DNA from: Tethya wilhelma
Lineage: Eukaryota; Porifera; Demospongiae; Tethyida; Tethyidae
Length of the DNA: 64,000 nucleotides
Assembly: GCA_964030475.1 (NCBI GenBank)
Contig: CAXIPT010000004.1
Coordinates: forward strand, 3,739,598 to 3,803,597
Reading direction: 5' to 3'
Shown here: positions 23,106 to 34,679 of the stretch, piece by piece
Layout of the letters: each line of letters opens with the position of its first letter
How positions within the stretch are numbered: position 1 is the stretch's first letter
Made by a program: the position numbers and the translations under genes
The notes under the pieces: model-generated
The model's input: the letters and a program-made list of their open reading frames with translations, nothing else
Databases searched by the model: none
Told to the model about the DNA's origin: nothing

Positions 23106-25252
23106 AGAGCAAGAAGCAACTGCTTAACGAGAGAGAGTAGCAACTACAATACTAGAGAATGAGTCAGCCACCAACAGAGAACCATATTCAGCTTTATTGG
23201 TGTGTGAACAAACCTCAGATGACAACAATTCCACAAGCAAACAGATTAGTGACTCTGCAAAGCAGTTATCTGATGAAACTAGAATAATTATAGTCAAAGA
23301 GAAACAGGAAAAAGGAAGCATTCACATTGAACTGGAACCAATTAAGACCCTCAACATTCTCTCAGTCTGATATCTGTCCTGATTCATATATTCAAGCTCA
23401 GGACTGAAATCAGCAACTTTATTGGTGCAACTTACTTTTATCATGCCATACTGTCTTATATGGTTAGTTATTAACGTCCTGCTATTGTTGCCATATTCAA
23501 ACAGACTGAGAATACAGCAATATAAAATTATATACATAGATTTTTATGGTAATAAATAAACATTTTGTATATTGTGTATATTGATTATTATGGGACATTA
23601 GTGTGTATAAACTTTGACAAGAATTATATACTATAATATTGTGGACCATAAAATTATAATGGTGTAATGACATTGAAACTTAAATATGAACTGGAGCATT
23701 TACAGTTTACACAAGACTGGAAACAACTTCTTAAAAAATTCCAATAGAGAGTGGCATGTGTATACGGCTTTATCCCCTTTTGTTTTATTTCACAGTGATA
23801 ATTTTTATGCGTGTATGCTACATAGCTGCATGTAAATACATAGTTTAGTAAATAAAGATCAAAGAAACATGTGCTTAGATGTAATAAATTGTAGTACAGC
23901 ATAAGAGAGTATAATAGACAGTGTCAGAGATTTATTGTAGCAGTGAGTCCATACGAAGATAAACAAACATTAATTTTGGAATACAAACAAGACTCAGGCA
24001 AATTGCACTCACAGACAGACTAACAGTAGACAGCTGTTATTGAATGAAACTTATAAATTAGATACATAGCAATATTGTTAGTGTTACCATAGACTATGAG
24101 ATAACACTGATTTTATGCTTCGATCCATTAGTCTAAGAGTTTGTGAGCACATGCAATTTAGTCTTTATCACAAACCAATCCACCATAAAAAAATAGTAGC
24201 TGGTGTTAAAATTAATACGCATTATAGATTAGTTTATAGATAACAATATCATTGACTAGTTATACCCAATGCTAAAAATGATGAGGAAGCCAAGCTTACT
24301 TTTTTTTTTGCTTGTTTTGGAGCCAGACAATATGGCAGTCTGGCTCTAGCTTTTAATAATTCACTAGGTTTGTCCCTGGCATGATGGATAAAATACATTT
24401 TAAAGAGTGGCACTTTCCAAGTGACCCAGGAGGTACGCCACATGCACTCGCTTTTTTTAATGTGGTATCGCCCCGTAGAGCCCTAATCCACAAAAATACG
24501 ACCGGTGGCTGGATAAAACTTACTTAACTCACATTTTGTCTGGAGGAGGATCGAAAAAAAGGAAAAAAAATAAGGAAAAAAAGAGAAAAAACGGGAAAAA
24601 GTGGGGAAAAAGATGAGCATGCAAGCCAGCTTAAGCTTCTTTTTTTTTTGAGCCAGCCATTTACATTTTGGCATGGAGTAACAAGTCGTAAAAACAAGGA
24701 ATGAGGAAAAAGTCAAAACTTCATCATGAGCAAGTCATTTCACGTGTTCGCATCGCAACCGTTATACAATGTGTTCCGAATGTGCATTAGTTATACACGC
24801 AACTTAATTAGTACAGTACCTAATACCTTTTCGTTGTCATTGACGATGGAGACTACTGGAGTGTGTGAGTGTGAGTGCATATCTACCACGTGTTGCTGCT
24901 TGCGACCTCCTACTGTGCTGCTTGCGATCCACTCGTGGACATGCACTCATGCATTACATTATAGGGAATTAAGTTGCATGTTGTACTAATGCACCAGCGC
25001 ACTACATGTATACATACACCATATCATATACACCATAATACACTATATCCGCCATCCATATTGCACAATACACACCATCATAATTTTCACCATGCACCCC
25101 ATGCAACCATGGCAACATACCACTTTCTTTACATACAACTCTCCTTTTTGTGTTGTCCTGTGAAGTGTGAGTCTTAATTTAATTGAAGTGATCGATACGG
25201 TAGTTAGATGATTAGTAGAAACGATCCGTGGATGTTGACTGCTTGTATAGAT

Positions 25253-25277
25253 GTGTGTGTGTGTGTGTGTGTGTGTG
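25253..25277. repeat. (GT)n microsatellite
   Basis: Uninterrupted GT dinucleotides in copy 1 of segmental duplication B. Copy 3 has a shorter, interrupted run. Confidence 0.9.
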
Positions 25278-25464
25278 ATGAATGAGTGTATAACCATGTC
25301 ATACAGCTAGCTATAGATTTGATGTTTGTGAATATATTATATGTGTGCCTCGACTTACCTTATTCTGTGAACAGGTCCATGTAGTAAGTGTCAACACTGA
25401 CTTGCTGGAATCCAGTTTAATGTCAAATGACAGGTAAGCTTGTCCTTTAGCAAGCTAAGCAGCT

Positions 25465-25857
25465 ACACACACTCAACCAGGCTCTTCACTTTCATAACAC
25501 ACATTCAACCAGGCTCTTAATTCACACACTCATCTTCAACCAGGCTCTTCACTCTCGATCGATTTCACACACACATGCTCAGCCATGCTCTTCACTCACA
25601 CACACATAACGACTCAACCAGGCTCTTCACTCTCATACACATAACGACTCAACCAGGCTCATACACACACATGCTCAACCAGGCTCTTCACTTTCGATCT
25701 CTAACACACACACACATTCTCAACCAGGCTCTTCACTCTTGCTCTCTCTCGTACACATACATTCAACCAGGCTCTTCACCCCAACACACATAAACACTCA
25801 ACCAGGCTCTTCACTCTTGTGCAAACACATACACATTAAACCAGGCTCTTCACTCTC
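25465..25857. repeat. CAACCAGGCTCTTCACTC minisatellite, copy 1
   Basis: About eleven copies of CAACCAGGCTCTTCACTC separated by variable CACACA/CATACA spacers of 10-30 bp. The core is strongly conserved while the spacers vary. A second array is at 33,495-33,990. Confidence 0.8.
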
Positions 25858-25860
25858 ATA

Positions 25861-26647
25861 CTGTAGTAGCTTGACAACTAGGCTAGAGAGACTGATTGGC
25901 CTGTAGTTTGAGATGGAGTACTTGTTCCCCTTCTTAAAGACTGGAGTGCTTCTCTCTTTTAAAGGCATCCTGGGACTCCATCAGGTCCACAGGCTTTGGC
26001 TGTATCAATTTTGCATAACTTCAGAAATGGGAACTTCTATAATTTCATTTACACTTCTTGATTCCTTTAGTTCAGCTTTTAGTAAATGGATGGTTGACAT
26101 GTCCTCATGCATGAAAAATGTAAGGAAGTATATACTTGTTGAAGGCACTTGCTTTGTCACTGGCAGATGATAGGGTAGAGCCATAGTGGTGAACATCAGG
26201 TATCTGTGGGAATCTCTGGTATTCTTGAGTCAGCGCCAAAAAGAATGCTGATCGGTGTTCACATTAGCTGTAATATCCTCTAAATGCTGAATGTGGTCCT
26301 TTCTGGTGACATCATGAACCTTGTTGCATATGTTCGATATTGCATGAGGTGGCGAAAGTTGTTCGTACGTTTTGCAAGTTTGCAACTGTGACGCTTCTTG
26401 CGTATCATTCAACGGGTCTTGTTTGATAACCAGTACATTCTCATCTTGGGTTTTAAAGTTAGCTTGGGGATACATTGGTGTGCTGCACTGAATAGAATAT
26501 CTTTGAAGTTTTCCCAGCAGCTCAATTGAGTTGTTTAGGAAGCAGTAATCCCATGGTACTTTACTGAGTATTTCTCTGAATAGGTTGAAGTTGGCTTTCT
26601 GAAAGTTGTATACTAGTTTCTTTTGCCTTGTGAGTCTGTGCCAACCA
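25861..26647. mobile_element. 787-bp duplicated internal LINE fragment
   Basis: Apparently identical to 18,749-19,535, in the same orientation. The left junction falls inside the CAACCAGGCTCTTCACTC minisatellite (CTCATA|CTGTAGTAG). The right junction (CCAACCA|GTGTGCCC) falls against inverted R1. Neither end is a LINE terminus, so it arrived by duplication or recombination, not by retrotransposition. Confidence 0.85.
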
Positions 26648-27606
26648 GTGTGCCCATAGGAATTGTACAGGGGTTATTAATTTAACGAACTTTTATCATT
26701 TGATTTACCTCAAGATGGCAATCTATACATCATCTTGAAAGCTCATTAATTTTTATTTTGGTTCAATTTGTACAAATTGGTTTTTTGTACAAAAACCATA
26801 GAGTGATTATGGGTGAAAAAAACGTAGTCTGTATAAAGAAAGCACCTAAAGTACCTTGTGTATAAGGAAAGTCATATTGAACTGGGAATTGCATATCATT
26901 GCACTTAGTACTATATCAAGTTTCTTATGCTTTGAAAACAGTACACTAAATTATATCGCTTCACCTATAAGTACTGAATAAGAGTGTGACTATGTGTACA
27001 TAGGAATAGTACAGGGGTTATAAATCAAATGTATCCTTTGATTTTACACAAAAGGTAGCATTCTATATATCATTTGAAAGCATGTAATATGCTGGTTAAA
27101 TTGATACAAGTTTATTTACATAAGACAAACCATTGACTGATTATGTTTAAAAATATGTAAGGAAAGCACCTTGTGTATTTTTAAGAGTAGAAAGGTCATA
27201 TGGTACTGGGATGTGTACTATTGCACTCAGTGCGATAAGAGCTTCAAAATAATATCCATTTTGTTATGTTTTAATAAACATAGACAAATCAGCTCTTCAC
27301 AAATAAGTATTGAATATGAGTTTGATTATGTGTCCATAGGAATTGTACAGGTGTTCTAAACTTTGAATCCTTTGATTTGACTCAAAAGGTGGCAATCTAT
27401 ATATCATTTGAGAGCACGTTTTATGCTTGTTAAACTGGTACAGATTTCATTTTCATATAACAAACCATTGTGTGTAAAAAACATGTCGTCAGCATCCTTT
27501 ATCTCCTATTTGCAAACCGACCAGACATCCTCAATGAAGTTAAAGTAGTTGATAGCCTTCCAGGGTCAGACCATGACACAGTGTATTTTTTTCAATCAAT
27601 CTTGGC
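26648..27606 (-). repeat. Inverted block: R1 units plus LINE 5' tip
   Basis: 26,648-27,490 is R1 on the minus strand. 27,495-27,606 is LINE endonuclease sequence on the plus strand (LLFANRPDILNEVKVVDS) corresponding to about 19,536-19,640. The 27,606 end (CAATCAATCTTGG) continues exactly where the 787-bp copy stops (CCAACCA). The block is therefore the natural continuation of the copy, flipped. Confidence 0.8.
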
Positions 27607-27879
27607 AAACATATACAAAACAGTAACCACAAACGAGCAGGCATAAAATTCCAGATCCTAGAAATGGCACCCCCTTATCTTGATAGAGAAAATTTAAACA
27701 CATGATTAAAACATATAGAATATTATTGGATATGCAAATTAGGAACTCTGACCAAACTTTCAAACAAAGGCCTAAATAAAACAATCTATGATAAAAACAA
27801 ATGAAACCAAATCCACATTACCAATAATTATAAGCTTTAAAGCACAGGCACATGTAGTTCCCACCCATCCTGACTGTAT
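27607..27879. other. Intergenic, nothing recognised
   Basis: AT-rich, with no motif. It lies between the inverted block and segmental duplication B copy 2. Confidence 0.35.
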
Positions 27880-28552
27880 CACGCAAATCTTCTAAACCTC
27901 AAACCACACACACATTCAATTTGACTCTTTCAGTTTTATCCATCTTGTGTAAATGCTCCAGTTCACATTTGAGTTTCAATGTCATTATATGCCATTTAAT
28001 GTCCATAATATGTAGTATTAAATTCTTGTAAAAGTTTATTCATCATAACTCTTAGAAAGAAAAGGGAAAATCAATCGTACATACGATACAAAAACTCCCA
28101 TAATAATAATTATACAAAATATTTATAATTATATTACCATAAAAATCTAGCTATATATTTTTCATTGCTGTATTCTCAGTCTGTTTCAATACGGGAACAA
28201 TAGCAAGATGTTAATAACTAACCACAAGACAATATGGCATTTGATACCAATAAGTTGCATCATTTCAGTTTCCCTCTCCATTCCTAACTTATCACTGTCT
28301 CGAGCTCGGATGAATGAGTCAAGACAGATATCAGACTGAGGGAATGTTGATGGTCTTGGTTCCGTTCAAAGTAAACGTTTCCTTTTTCCAGTTTCTCTTT
28401 GTCTATTCTAGTTTCATCAGATAACTCCTTTGCAGAGTCACTAATCTGTTTGCTTGTGGAATTGTTGTTATCTGAGGTTTGTTTAGTCAGCAATGAAGCT
28501 GAATATGGTTCTGTGTTGGTGGCTGACTTATTCTCACCGGTTGCTTCCTAGT
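27880..28552 (-). repeat. Segmental duplication B, copy 2 (inverted, partial)
   Basis: Reverse complement of 31,412-32,130, ending GGTTGCTTCCTAG. Its junction with R1 (TTGTATATTCAAGAGTAGA) is the same as the junction of copy 1 with R1 at 23,090-23,110. It faces copy 3 across the Penelope-like element. Confidence 0.8.
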
Positions 28553-28554
28553 TG

Positions 28555-28832
28555 TATATTCAAGAGTAGAAAGATGATTATGGTACTGGGACCTGCACCA
28601 TTGCATTCAATGTGATAAGAGTATTTAAACGATATCCATTTTGTTATTTTTTACCAAATGTTAGGAATTGTATAGGGGTTATGAACTAAACAAACTTTTT
28701 ATCCCTTAATTTTACAGATAGCAATCTATATGCTATCTAAAAGTTCACTTTATTCTGGTTCAATTTGTACAAGTTTCAGTTTCAGACAACAACCATTGAG
28801 TGATTATAGGCAAAAACATGTAAAGCAAAGTA
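28555..28832 (-). repeat. R1 repeat unit, inverted
   Basis: On the minus strand it has GTTTCAATTTGT-like, CCTATACAATTCC and AACAAAATGGATATCG blocks. Confidence 0.7.
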
Positions 28833-28849
28833 AGTAAAGCAGTTCTTTT

Positions 28850-31421
28850 TGCATTTTCTAATGGGGTTGGTGAAGTTATTAGTTTGTCTTGGAACAGGTT
28901 GAGTAGATACTTTTCATCAATTGTGATTGGATTGGTGGGGTTGTTTGTTTGACTTGTCTCTAGGGAAAGAATTGTTTAAGCGTCTGGTAATTTTAATTGA
29001 TTTCTAGTGTTTTCTAATTATGTTATTAATTCGTTTGGTATTATCATTGTAGGTTGTGACTAAGAATGTTTGATCGAGTCTTTTGGGTTTGTTTTTCCTT
29101 TTAAGGTAAGGTGTCTATTATGGTGTTTGGTTTTGTGGATGGTTTGTTTTGTTTCTGTTGGTGGGTAACCTCTCTCGTCAAGTTTAGCTATTAACTTCTT
29201 CTACATGTTCATGAAATTGTCCTTGTTTGAGTTAGTTCTTAGGTATCTCGTGGTCTCTCCAATCATTATAGCTTTCTTAGTTTCGGTGGGGTGGTATGAT
29301 TCAGCGTGTACATATATTGTTTATTGGTTTTTTTGATGTGTGTTTTCACGTCAAGTACGTTTGTTGCACTGAACCTCTCACGAGACCCTACCCAAATTAG
29401 GAAAAATATCATCTATAAAGCGTTTCCATAGATTTACATTTTCCTTGGATAGGTTGATCATTATTTCTTCAATTACTCCCATGAAGATAATTATTTGCAT
29501 AACTTGGGGCCATTTTGGTCCCCATTGCTGTTCCTTGTAGCTGTTTATAGAATTGACTGTCAAATGTGAAAATGGTATTTTCTAGTACCATTTTCATTAG
29601 CTCTTTGATTACAAGTACATGTGGTTGTTTTGGGTATTTGTATGCATCCGGGTGTTTGGCTAAGAATGTGGTTATTTTTTCGAAACCATCTATGTGTGGT
29701 ATGTTTGTGTACAAGGATGTTACATCTATTGATATTACAATACTGTTTGTAGGAATTTTGGTTTTTTCGATGAGATTGATGAATTCACTGCTGTCTTTGA
29801 TGTGTGATGGTAGGCTTTTTACAAAGGGTTGTAGCCATGTGTCAACAAATTTTGAAATGTTTTCTGTAATGCTGTTACAGCTTGACTCAATCGGTCTGAT
29901 TGACATGCATTGGGTGTTTGTATATTTTTTAAGGAAGTATAGTCTAGATGTTCTTGCTTTGTTTGATGGTTTACAATATTCATATAATCTTTCTAGTTTG
30001 TCATTGATGAGATCTTTATGTTTGTCAGTAGTGTCATAAGGTAGTTGTTCATATAATTATTTGAGGGTCATTTAGGTGTTTAAGTCCTTCGTTTACATAG
30101 TCCTCTCTATCTTGGATGACAACTGTTGATCCTTTGTTTGCTTTGGTTATGGCTATGTGTTTATTGTGTTTGAATTCATTTAGTGCTCTTTGTTCTCTTC
30201 TTGTCATGTTGTCTGATTTTGTTTGTTTGTGTTTTGTTTCATCAATGATTTCTAGTCTCATTCTATGGATAAAAGGTTTCAAGTTTATCATAATGTCTTT
30301 CCTTGAAGGGCTTTGGAGTGTATTTATTTTGTTAAATGGGTCTCTTGCAGTTGTGTCATTTTTTTCATTTGCTTGTTTGTGGTATTAATCTTGGTTTTTG
30401 TTTTTGTAAATAGTGTTGCTGTAGTATGTGCTTCTTAGTTTTTGGATAAATTTGCAAATGTCTGTGTACAAGTTTTTTTTTATATGTTTGTTTAGATTTA
30501 GGGACAAAGCTTAAGCCTTTTCTGAGTACTCTAAATTGATTTACAGTGGGTTTGAATTTTGTGCTTAATATAACTAGTTCATTTTGTTCATCCACTTTCG
30601 ATTTGTGGTTATTTGCATTTTGATCAGATAAATAATTGTTATTATAATCATTATTATTATTATTAAAACTTGTACAAGACAAATTCAGAAAAGAGTTAAA
30701 ATGACTTAATTTGTTCAAAAATTTATTTCTTCTTCTTCTCTTTGTCTTGAGGTTTGATATTTCTTCCTCGGGTAGTCTCTTCCGTTTGCTCTTCCTTTTC
30801 TTCTGTCTTGGCGGAAGTGTCGTTGGTTGCTTCTTCTCTCGAAGCATACCTCTCTTTCTGGTTGCCGAGGGGGTGTTTCGTTTTTCGGTACTGCATGAGT
30901 AGGTTCCCAAGTGATTGCAGAAGGTCGTGGGAGGATTTCCCACATGACATGGTTTGGCTTTCTTCTTCTGTTCTTCTCATTTTATGTTTGGGACTTGTGC
31001 TTTCGTCTTTGTATGTCTCCCTTCTTCCCTTGTTAGTCAGTTTGCTGTCTCTTGAGTCCTTTAGTGTTTCACTGAGCTGAGTAGCTTCTCTTGTTGCTTT
31101 TCTTGTTATGTCGTTCCATTGCCTTTGTATTAGTGCTCTCGTATCGGGGTCTTGTTCGTTTTTGGCTAATTCTTTGATATCTAAATGGATTTCTTTGAGG
31201 GTTTGTTTTTCTTTTGTGATTGTTTTTGAGTGATGTAATTGTTTGATCAGTAAGCTTACTAGCTTTAGAGAGGCATGGTGTAGAATGTCTCTCCAGTCTT
31301 TTTCGACTTCAGTATCAGAATGGTATATATGTGGCTTACACCATAGAGACATGCTCCTTGGAGGCTTTCCTTCTTTTAAGCGGACCTCCATGAAATGTTT
31401 GTGGTGGAGAGCAGGAAGCAA
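28850..31421 (-). mobile_element. Penelope-like retroelement, decayed
   Basis: Minus-strand pieces from 31,421 down are a Lys/Glu-rich N-terminal ORF (to 30,723), then an Asn-rich tract and TVNQFRVLRKGLSFVPK (about 30,560), the usual entry to Penelope-like reverse transcriptases. Next come RREQRALNEFKHNKHIAITK and ANKGSTVVIQDREDY (30,291-30,049), then RPIESSCNSITENISKFVDT and ISIDVTSLYTNIPH (29,906-29,700). QGTAMGTKMAPSYAN (29,520) follows, and in another frame LWKRFIDDIF (about 29,420), the catalytic Asp pair. Further down are NHTTPPKLRK and DERGYPPTETK. Frameshifts occur near 30,720 and 29,490, with a deletion after FIDD. No GIY-YIG endonuclease was found, so it is either end-truncated or an endonuclease-deficient type. 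It is flanked by inverted copies of segmental duplication B. Confidence 0.85.
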
Positions 31422-33895
31422 CCGGTGAGATTAAGTCAGCCACCAACACAGAACCATATTAATTCAGCTTCATTGGTGCCTAAACAAACCTCAGATAACA
31501 ACAATTCCACAAGCAAACAGATTAGTGACTCTGCAAAGGAGTTATCTGATGAAACTAGAATAGACAAAGAGAAACTGGAAAAAGGAAACATTTTGAATTG
31601 AATTGAATTTATTTCATCAACAGCAGAAAGGGTTTACATTGAACTGGAACCAAGACCCTGAACATTCCCTCAGTCTGATATCTGTCTTGACTCATTCATC
31701 CAAGCTTGAGACAGTGATGAGTTATGAATGGAAAGGGAAACTGAAATCATGCAACTTATTAGTATCATATGCCATATTGTCTTTTGGTTAGTTATTAACA
31801 TCTTGCTATTGTTCCCATATTGAAACAGACTGAGAATACAGCAATGAAAATATATAGCTAGATTTTTATGGAACATTTTGTATAATTATTATTGTGCATA
31901 ATTATTATTATGGGAGTTTTTGTATCGTATGTATGATTGATTCTCCCTTTTCTTTCTGATGAATAAACTTTTACAAGAATTTAATACTACATATTGTGGA
32001 CATTAAATGGCATATAATGACATTGAAACTCAAAATTAATATGAACTGGAGCATTTACACAAGATGGATAAAACTGAAAGAGTCAAATTGAATGTGTATG
32101 TGGTTTGAGCTTTAGAAGATTTGCCATGAATAATATATTACTGGAAACAACCTTTTAAAGAATTCCATAAAACTAATAGAGATTGATCCGAGTGGCATGT
32201 GTATGGCTTTTTCCCTTTTGCTTCTATTCCACAGTGATAATAATTTTGAATTGTGTGTGTGTGCATGTGACATAATTATGATACTTTAATTTACAGATAA
32301 ATAGTTAAAAGATCAAAGCAACAAGTGCTTATTATTAATTTAATTTAATTCTTGTTCACCAACCCAGTATGCAGATTGAATATAATAAACTTTAACACGC
32401 ATGACAGTCTGCACTAGCTTAATTATTAATTCACTAGATTTGTCCATGGCATGATGGATAAAAAACATTTAAAGAGTGGCACTTTCCAAGTGACCCAGGA
32501 GGTACGCCACATGCACTCGCTTTTTTTAACGTGGTATCGCCCCGTAGAGCCCTAATCCACAAAACTACAACCGGTGGCTGGATAAAACTTACTTAACTCA
32601 CATTTTGTCTGGAGGAGGATCGAAAAAAAGGAGAAAAAAAAAACGAAAAATGGGCAGAATGTGGAAAAATGGGGAAAAAGATGAGCATGGAAGTCAGCTT
32701 AAGCTTCTTTTTTTTTTTTGGAGCCAGCCATTTGCATTTTGGCATGGAGTAACAAGTCGTAAAAACAAGGAACGAGGAAAAAGTCAAAACTTCATCATGA
32801 GCAAGTCAGTTCACGTGTTCGTATCGCAACCATTATACAATGTATTCCGAATGTGCATTAGTTATACACGCAACTTAATTAGTACAGTACCTAATACCTT
32901 TTCGTTGTCATTGACGATGGAGACTACTGGAATGTGTGAGTGTGAGTGCATATCTACCACGTGTTGCTGCTTGCGACCTCCTACTGTGCTGCTTGCGATC
33001 CACTCATGGACATGCACTCATGCATTACATTATAGGGAATTAAGTTGCATGTTGTACTAATGCACCAGCGCACTACATATATACATAATTATCATACACC
33101 ATAATACACTATATCCACCATCCATATCTCCATGCAACCATGGCAACATACCACTTTCTTTACATACAACTCTCCTTTTTGTGTTGTCTTGTGAAGCGTG
33201 AGTCTTTAATAATTATTGAAGTGATCGATATGGTAGTTAGATGATTAGTAGAAACGATCCGTGGATGTTGACTGCTTGTATAGATGTATCTGTGTGCGTG
33301 TGTGTGATGGATGAGTGTATAACCATTGTCATACAGCTAGCTATAGAGTTGATGTTTGTGAATAAAATATATGTGTGCCTCGACTTACCTTATTCTGTGA
33401 ACAGGTCCATGTAGTAAGTGTCAACACTGACTGGCTGGAATCCAGTTTAATGTCAAAATAGCAGGTAAGCTTGTCCTTTAGCAAGCTAAGCAGCTACACA
33501 CACTCAACCAGGCTCTTCACTCTCATAACACACATTCAACCAGGCTCTTCTAGTAATTCACACATTCATCTTCAACCAGGCTCTTCACTCTCGATCGATT
33601 TCACACATACATGCTCAGCCATGCTCTTCACCGACACACACATAACGACTCAACCAGGCTCTTCACTCTCATACACACACTCATAAACCAGGCTCATACA
33701 CACACATGCTCAACCAGGCTCTTCACTTTCGATCTCTAACACACACACACATTCTCAACCAGGCTCTTCACTCTTGCTCTCTCTCGTACACATACATTCA
33801 ACCAGGCTCTTCACCCCAACACACATAAACACTCAACCAGGCTCTTCACTCTTGTGCAAACACATACACATTAAACCAGGCTCTTCACTCTCATA
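31409..33895 (+). repeat. Segmental duplication B, copy 3
   Basis: Matches copy 1 (23,131-25,857) over most of its length and copy 2 inverted over 31,412-32,130. It carries an extra insertion of about 42 bp at 31,592-31,633 that copies 1 and 2 lack. Confidence 0.75.
31592..31633 (-). mobile_element. Minimal LINE 3'-tail insertion
   Basis: TTGAATTGAATTGAATTTAT followed by TTCATC...AGAAAGGG is present only in copy 3 of segmental duplication B. It matches the 3' end of the LINE at 17,452 (TTGAATTGAATTGAAATG...AGAAAGGG). Flanks AACATT and TTACATT suggest a short ACATT target duplication. Confidence 0.6.
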
Positions 33896-33911
33896 CACAC
33901 ACACACACACC

Positions 33912-33955
<44 letters not shown>

Positions 33956-33990
33956 AATACAGATGTTTAGCCAGGCTCTTGACTCACATA
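33495..33990. repeat. CAACCAGGCTCTTCACTC minisatellite, copy 2, with (CA)n run
   Basis: About twelve cores, as in copy 1, followed by a (CA)n run at 33,893-33,952 and one more diverged core. Confidence 0.8.
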
Positions 33991-34116
33991 CAACTATAAC
34001 AATTAATGCCCTTACCCCAACACAAAAGAATAACTATAATGCTCCCCTCAATCCTTAACAAACAACCAGCAAACAAGCAAACAAGCAAACAAAAAAACAA
34101 TAAACAAAGAAACAAA

Positions 34117-34153
34117 TAAATAAATAAATAAATAAACAAACAAAAAAAACAAA

Positions 34154-34216
<63 letters not shown>

Positions 34217-34220
34217 ATAG
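34117..34220. repeat. (AAAT)n microsatellite
   Basis: AAATAAATAAAT repeated over about 100 bp, broken once by a CAAACAAAAAAAAC stretch near 34,135-34,150. Confidence 0.95.
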
Positions 34221-34256
34221 TTAGCTTGATGCGACCAAAGTTAATTCGCACAGAAA

Positions 34257-34670
34257 CTAACAAAAGTAACTAAACCAATAGACAAAGCCAATCCACCAAC
34301 CCAGCAGCGATCGATGTGGCTGTATGCCCCAGCCACGATGTGTAAAGATCACCAGTAGCACTAGTGATACCCAGAGCCCAAGTATTTGGCCAGCTTCAGC
34401 AAGCCATTGCAGTTGAGTAGCAGCAAAGATTCCACCTAAGACTATGGATAGATCAAGACGTAGCCATGTCGCCATCATTCATGGGGCAACATGACCACAT
34501 CGATCTATATTCTTTGAAAATTTAAGCCATGTAATCAACCTAGCTGATAAAAAGACCGATGCCTGATGCCATCGTGGAGTAAAGAAGACGGTGAAACCAA
34601 CCAATGATACCATTCCAACTCTGAGACCGTGATAGCAATGCAAAATGCAAATGCAATGCATGCAAATCAT
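34257..34670 (-). pseudogene. Hydrophobic ORF pair in one frame, unrecognised
   Basis: Two minus-strand ORFs (34,670-34,479 and 34,478-34,257) share a frame and are separated by a single TGA. Together they would give about 136 residues with hydrophobic segments such as VGMVSLVGFTVFF and ILGLWVSLVLLVIF, suggesting membrane helices. No motif identifies a family. It could be chance in compositionally skewed DNA next to a microsatellite, or an eroded membrane-protein exon. Confidence 0.2.
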
Positions 34671-34679
34671 GCAGGATAC

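Larger units (their letters stand above)
23109..25860 (+). repeat. Segmental duplication B, copy 1
   Basis: 23,131-23,580 matches 31,430-31,900, and 24,360-25,860 matches 32,413-33,895, in the same orientation. An inverted partial copy is at 27,880-28,552. Contents include GAACCATATTCAGCTT, AACAATTCCACAAGCAAACAG and a region (24,480-24,720) of poly-A/GA tracts. About 300 bp near 24,000-24,340 has no counterpart in copy 3. I see no convincing gene. The ORF at 24,726-24,989 is conserved only because the DNA is duplicated. Confidence 0.75.

Noticed and set aside
24726..24989. ORF repeated at 32,605-33,060 as a possible conserved gene
   Set aside because: Conserved only because the whole segment is duplicated. 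The upstream part differs by poly-A indels and no domain is visible.
29566..30388. Plus-strand ORFs of 157 and 90 codons
   Set aside because: They are antisense shadows of the Penelope-like reverse transcriptase and are rich in Leu, Phe and Ser, as expected for such shadows.
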